64,000 nt of DNA from Ruminococcus sp. Phil11 (lineage in GTDB: Bacteria > Bacillota > Clostridia > Oscillospirales > Ruminococcaceae), in NCBI GenBank assembly GCA_001940925.1, contig MSGZ01000027.1:98166-162165 (forward strand). Reading direction: 5' to 3'. The stretch's first letter is position 1. Every line of letters begins with the position of its first letter. Below the pieces are notes generated by a model. That model worked only from the letters and a program-made list of their open reading frames with translations. It made no database searches and was not told where the DNA came from. The translations under genes were made by a program, and so were the position numbers. Below, piece after piece: positions 60,779 to 64,000 of this stretch.

Positions 60779-62989
60779 ATGAAAAAGAAAGGGCTTCGTC
60801 TGTCAGCAGCAGTTTTGTCCGCTGCTATGGCAGCGGTATGCTTTCGGGTACTGCCGGATACGGTTCCGGTCGTCTTCCGTGCAGGGGCGGCAGAGACGGA
60901 AGCACAGCCTCTGACAGTAAAGATCGAAGCAGACAAAATCGTACCGCACGGCACCCAGATCACCGTGCATACGGAGATCACGGGAGACATTCCGTCCGAT
61001 GCGTGGATGGCCGTTGTCCCCGCATGGGTCCCGCATACGGAAAAGGACGGCGACCAGCACAACGGACCGTCGGTCTGGCTGAAAAACATTGAGGACGGCG
61101 TCTGCACGCTGAAAGTGCCTGAGGAGCTCGGCAGCTTTGAGATCCGCGCCTATGACGGCGATAATGCAAACACGGCAAAGGAGATCGCCTGCTTTCCGAT
61201 CGAGACGACGTACAGCGGCAATCTGAGCGTAAAGCTCCGCGTGGAGAACCGCTATGTGAAGCCGGATACAGACCTGAAGATCTTTGCGGAGCTTTCCGGC
61301 GAGATCCCGGATGACGCATGGATCTCGTATGTGCCGTCGAACATTGCACATACCGAACCGGACAGCGATGCCCATAACGGAAGATACAAGCGTCTGACGG
61401 AGATTGAGGACGGCGGTTTTGTGATCCGGACGCCCAATGAGGAGGGTAATTACGATATCCGCGTGTTTGACGGCGATTACGGAACGGCTTATGAGGTCGC
61501 TCATCTTCCGATCTATCTTACGGAAAGTGAGGAGCCGGACGGCATGATCTGTGATCTGGAGGTCGGCAGTCCTGTTCTGCGCGGCGATGCTGTACAGGTC
61601 AAGGTCAGCGTGACCGGTACGGTCCCGAACCGTGCATGGATCGGAATCGTTCCGGCAAATGTGGAGCATACGGAGGATGAAAGCGACAAATACGATCTTG
61701 CATGGAAATGGGTCAATAGTATCGAAAACGGAGAATTGTCCCTGAATGCAAATGCGGCACCCGGCGATTACGAGATCCGCGTGTTTGACGGCGACGGTGA
61801 CGGCGCAATGGAGATCGCCAACGAGCCGTTCAAGGTTATTTACAGCACGATGCGCGGTACGGTTTCCACGGATGAAACATGGGTCAAGCCGAATTCCGAT
61901 CTTACGGTGCATCTGAGCACCTCCGGCAGATATCAGAGCAATGCGTGGGTCGGACTTGTCCCGCATGATACCGAGCACACGGAAGAAGAAAGCGACAAAA
62001 ACGATGTTTCCTGGAAATGGGTCGGGGATGCCGCTGACGGCGTCATCACCCTGCGCACGCCGGGTACAGAGGGGCTCTATGATGTCCGGATGTATGACGG
62101 CGACGATGCGAACATGGCCAGAGAGGTCGCGTTCTGCACGCTGACTGTCTCCTCCAAGACGAAGCCGCATTCCGCCTTTGAGATGATCGAAGCGGAGACT
62201 GCGGAAGAGCTTTCCGGGATCCGGGTAGCGGAGCAGAAGGATGACCTCACCGTGCTCGGCTATATTGAAAACGGGGACTACGCCGTTTATCAGAATCTGG
62301 ATTTCGGTTCCGGTGCAAAGGGCTTCCGGATGCAGGCAAATTCGTCTGCTGTCACCGCATCCGGCGGCACGGCTGAGCTGCATCTCGACAGCGCGGACGG
62401 CAAGAAGATCGGCAGCATTGATGTGCCGCTGACCGGCGAGACCGAGGAGGACTGGCTGACATACTATCCGTTCTCGGGCGAGATCACCGAGACAAAGGGC
62501 ATTCATGACCTGTACATCGTATTCAGAAATGATACGGACAGATGCGTCATGAATCTGGATAAGTTTGTATTCACCAAGGAGGTGCCGGAGAAAGAGCCTG
62601 TGACGACGACTGCGCCTGTACAGACAACAACTGCTCCGGTCACAACAACGACTGTTCCGGCGACAACGACCGTTCCGGCGACAACGACTGTCCCGGCAAC
62701 GACGACCGTCCCGGCAACAACGATTGTTCCGGCGACAACGACCGTCCCGGCAACAACGACCGTTCCGGTCACAACGGAGCCGGAGAAGCAGGTGAAGATC
62801 GGTGATGTCAATGAGGACGGCAGCATCGACCTCAAGGATGTGACCGAACTGCGCCGTTATCTGACCGGCGGCTGGATTGTCACGGTCAACAAGATCAATG
62901 CCGATGTCAACAAGGACGGCGGCATTGATCTCAAGGATGTGGTGATTCTGCGCCGGTATCTGGCAGGCGGCTGGGATATTACGCTGTAA
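60779..62989 (+). CDS. Secreted protein with four tandem beta-repeats, CBM6-like module and dockerin
   Basis: 736 residues, ATG at 60779 after AAAAAGGAGG. The signal peptide region is ~1-37. Four ~100-residue repeats (~37-143, 144-255, 256-358, 359-460) share AWxxxVPxxxxHTExxxD and a closing YDIRVFDGD-like strand; their fold is unknown to me. A CBM6/CBM35-like module (~467-610) has EAETAEELSGI, YIENGDYAVYQNLDFGSG and DLYIVFRND. A TVPATT linker (~620-660) leads to a dockerin with DVNEDGSIDLKDV and DVNKDGGIDLKDV. It is probably a carbohydrate-binding cellulosomal subunit; no catalytic residues are seen. Confidence 0.83.
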   Translation: MKKKGLRLSAAVLSAAMAAVCFRVLPDTVPVVFRAGAAETEAQPLTVKIEADKIVPHGTQITVHTEITGDIPSDAWMAVVPAWVPHTEKDGDQHNGPSVWLKNIEDGVCTLKVPEELGSFEIRAYDGDNANTAKEIACFPIETTYSGNLSVKLRVENRYVKPDTDLKIFAELSGEIPDDAWISYVPSNIAHTEPDSDAHNGRYKRLTEIEDGGFVIRTPNEEGNYDIRVFDGDYGTAYEVAHLPIYLTESEEPDGMICDLEVGSPVLRGDAVQVKVSVTGTVPNRAWIGIVPANVEHTEDESDKYDLAWKWVNSIENGELSLNANAAPGDYEIRVFDGDGDGAMEIANEPFKVIYSTMRGTVSTDETWVKPNSDLTVHLSTSGRYQSNAWVGLVPHDTEHTEEESDKNDVSWKWVGDAADGVITLRTPGTEGLYDVRMYDGDDANMAREVAFCTLTVSSKTKPHSAFEMIEAETAEELSGIRVAEQKDDLTVLGYIENGDYAVYQNLDFGSGAKGFRMQANSSAVTASGGTAELHLDSADGKKIGSIDVPLTGETEEDWLTYYPFSGEITETKGIHDLYIVFRNDTDRCVMNLDKFVFTKEVPEKEPVTTTAPVQTTTAPVTTTTVPATTTVPATTTVPATTTVPATTIVPATTTVPATTTVPVTTEPEKQVKIGDVNEDGSIDLKDVTELRRYLTGGWIVTVNKINADVNKDGGIDLKDVVILRRYLAGGWDITL
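62654..62779 (+). repeat. 18-bp tandem repeats coding VPATTT linker
   Basis: Seven 18-base units (VPATTT x5 with one VPATTI and one VPVTTE variant) immediately upstream of the dockerin. A Thr/Pro-rich linker of this kind is commonly O-glycosylated in cellulosomal proteins. Confidence 0.85.
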
Positions 62990-63061
62990 TAAACGATGAT
63001 GCATCAAACGAAAAAACGCCCGGCGTTCCTGCAGGGCGGAATCAAGGAGGGTGTTTGTCTC

Positions 63062-64000
63062 ATGAAAAAACTGTTATCCTGCCTGACGGCAGGACTGCTG
63101 GGCGTCCAGGGTCTGACACCGGGCGCATTTGCAGAAGCACATGCCGCGATCGCAGTCGGCTCCTGCGAAGCGGTGCCCGGTGAGATCTTTCAGCTGCCGG
63201 TCGAGATTCAGGAGAATCCCGGCATTGCCGCGCTGAGCCTGTCGCTGGTATACGATACCGCCAGGCTGGAGCTGCTCGGTACGCAGGACGGCGGGATCCT
63301 TGGAGAATCGTCCTATCTTGCCGGCGGCGATCTGACCGCTGTCCCGTATACAATGAACTGGGATGACCTTACGGACAATACCGGGACCGGAAATGTCGTG
63401 CTGCTGTCGTTCAAAGCAAAGGACGACGCTTCCGGCATCACGGAGGTTTCTGCACTGGTCAACACGCAATCGACCTTCAATGCCGACATGGAGGAAGTCC
63501 CGTTCATGACCGAAAGCGGCTGTGTCACCTTTACCGGCACGGCAGAGAATACGCCGGTCATCAGAGCGGGTGCCGTGCAGGTAAGCACAGGCGGGGAGGC
63601 GGCTGTTCCGGTTTATCTTGAGAACAATCCCGGCATTGCCGCACTGAGCCTGAGTATTTCCTATGATACGGCAAAGCTGAAGCTGCTCGGCGCGGCAGAC
63701 GGCAAGATCCTCGGCGACTCGGCGTTCCTTGCGGGCAATGATCTGAAGGCTGTTCCGTATAAGCTGAACTGGGATGATCTCGGCGAAGTAAACAATACGG
63801 GGAACGGCATTGTCGCGACGCTGCGCTTTCAGGTGCTGGAAGCCGGAACGCATCCGGTTTCGGTCGCGGTCAATCAGGGTTCGACCTTTAACGCGGATAT
63901 GGAATCGGTCAGATTCGAGACCGTGAGCGGCGCGGTGAATGCGGCTGCTGTGACAACTGCAAAGACTACCACGACTGCAAAACCGGTCACCACGACAAAA
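63062..64000 (+). CDS. Scaffoldin-like secreted protein with two cohesin modules (truncated at window end)
   Basis: 313 codons are visible, with the frame still open at the last base. The ATG follows AAGGAGGG. After a signal peptide (~1-25) come two tandem ~130-residue modules (~30-160 and ~162-295). Both start with a V-x-x-G-x-x-x-x-x-P-V strand and share NPGIAALSLSxxYDTAxLxLLG, LGxSxxLAGxDLxAVPY, LNWDDL and STFNADMExVxF. This is the cohesin beta-sandwich pattern. A Thr-rich linker (TTAKTTTTAKPVTTTK) begins at the window edge. Cohesins bind dockerins, so this is a likely scaffoldin; the number of modules and any anchor lie beyond the window. Confidence 0.86.
   Translation, partial: MKKLLSCLTAGLLGVQGLTPGAFAEAHAAIAVGSCEAVPGEIFQLPVEIQENPGIAALSLSLVYDTARLELLGTQDGGILGESSYLAGGDLTAVPYTMNWDDLTDNTGTGNVVLLSFKAKDDASGITEVSALVNTQSTFNADMEEVPFMTESGCVTFTGTAENTPVIRAGAVQVSTGGEAAVPVYLENNPGIAALSLSISYDTAKLKLLGAADGKILGDSAFLAGNDLKAVPYKLNWDDLGEVNNTGNGIVATLRFQVLEAGTHPVSVAVNQGSTFNADMESVRFETVSGAVNAAAVTTAKTTTTAKPVTTTK

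Noticed and set aside
1..64000. tRNA, rRNA, CRISPR arrays, IS elements, prophage
   Set aside because: No cloverleaf-like T-arm sequences, rRNA segments, regular direct-repeat/spacer arrays, transposase or phage genes were seen.

Overview
The window looks like a chromosomal segment of a cellulosome-producing member of the Bacillota, most likely a Ruminococcus-type Oscillospiraceae. The reasons are strong AGGAGG-type ribosome binding sites, consensus sigma-A promoters, a high-GC-leaning low-GC-phylum gene complement, five secreted proteins ending in dockerin-like tandem EF-hand modules, and a cohesin-bearing scaffoldin at the right edge. Species cannot be named from the sequence alone. No rRNA, tRNA, CRISPR array, prophage or insertion sequence was recognised.

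Layout. 1-6258 is a translation/RNA-processing operon (infB, an 82-aa unknown, rbfA, a DHH phosphoesterase, truB, ribF). 6381-11787 is a Gld-like ABC system (ATPase, permease, GldG-like and DUF4340 proteins) with a small unknown gene. 11910-15172 (minus) holds a sodium/solute symporter and formate-THF ligase. 15326-16981 encodes a VWA lipoprotein and a 49-aa secreted peptide behind a structured leader. 17203-21040 (minus) holds AlkD-like, P-loop kinase-like, GNAT, MFS and DegV genes. 21329-26368 carries an XRE membrane regulator, a MATE exporter, an unknown and an ABC exporter pair. 26765-36523 mixes secreted dockerin proteins (an M4 peptidase and a PIG-L deacetylase), two c-di-GMP phosphodiesterase-type proteins, and a BspA-like surface protein followed by a 35-aa peptide gene. 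36860-46156 holds a pseudokinase-LRR protein, a DMT transporter, two unknown membrane/secreted proteins and a LacI-sensor-LytTR regulator with phased operator repeats. 46218-49191 is polA-rimI. 49404-50825 is a dockerin protein. 51280-54826 (minus) is walJ-rlmH-MNT-HEPN-(CYTH-IspE). 55205-64000 is a run of very large secreted cellulosome-type proteins: LRR/Ig/dockerin, repeat/CBM6-like/dockerin, and a scaffoldin with two cohesins.

How it works together. The dockerin proteins (M4 peptidase, PIG-L, 49404-50825, 55205-60517, 60779-62989) could dock on cohesins such as those encoded at 63062-64000. None is an obvious cellulase, so this part of the cellulosome looks proteolytic, adhesive or deacetylating rather than glycolytic.

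The most unusual items are: (i) a CYTH domain fused to IspE, in an operon with a HEPN protein and an apparently catalytically dead MNT partner; (ii) a LacI-type ligand sensor fused to LytTR, with TTCGTC boxes repeated exactly every 21 bp next to its own promoter; (iii) a Ser/Thr pseudokinase fused to BspA-type LRRs; (iv) an M4 peptidase carrying a possible second cysteine-peptidase-like module and a Tyr where the catalytic His is expected; and (v) two very small genes translationally coupled to surface-protein genes.
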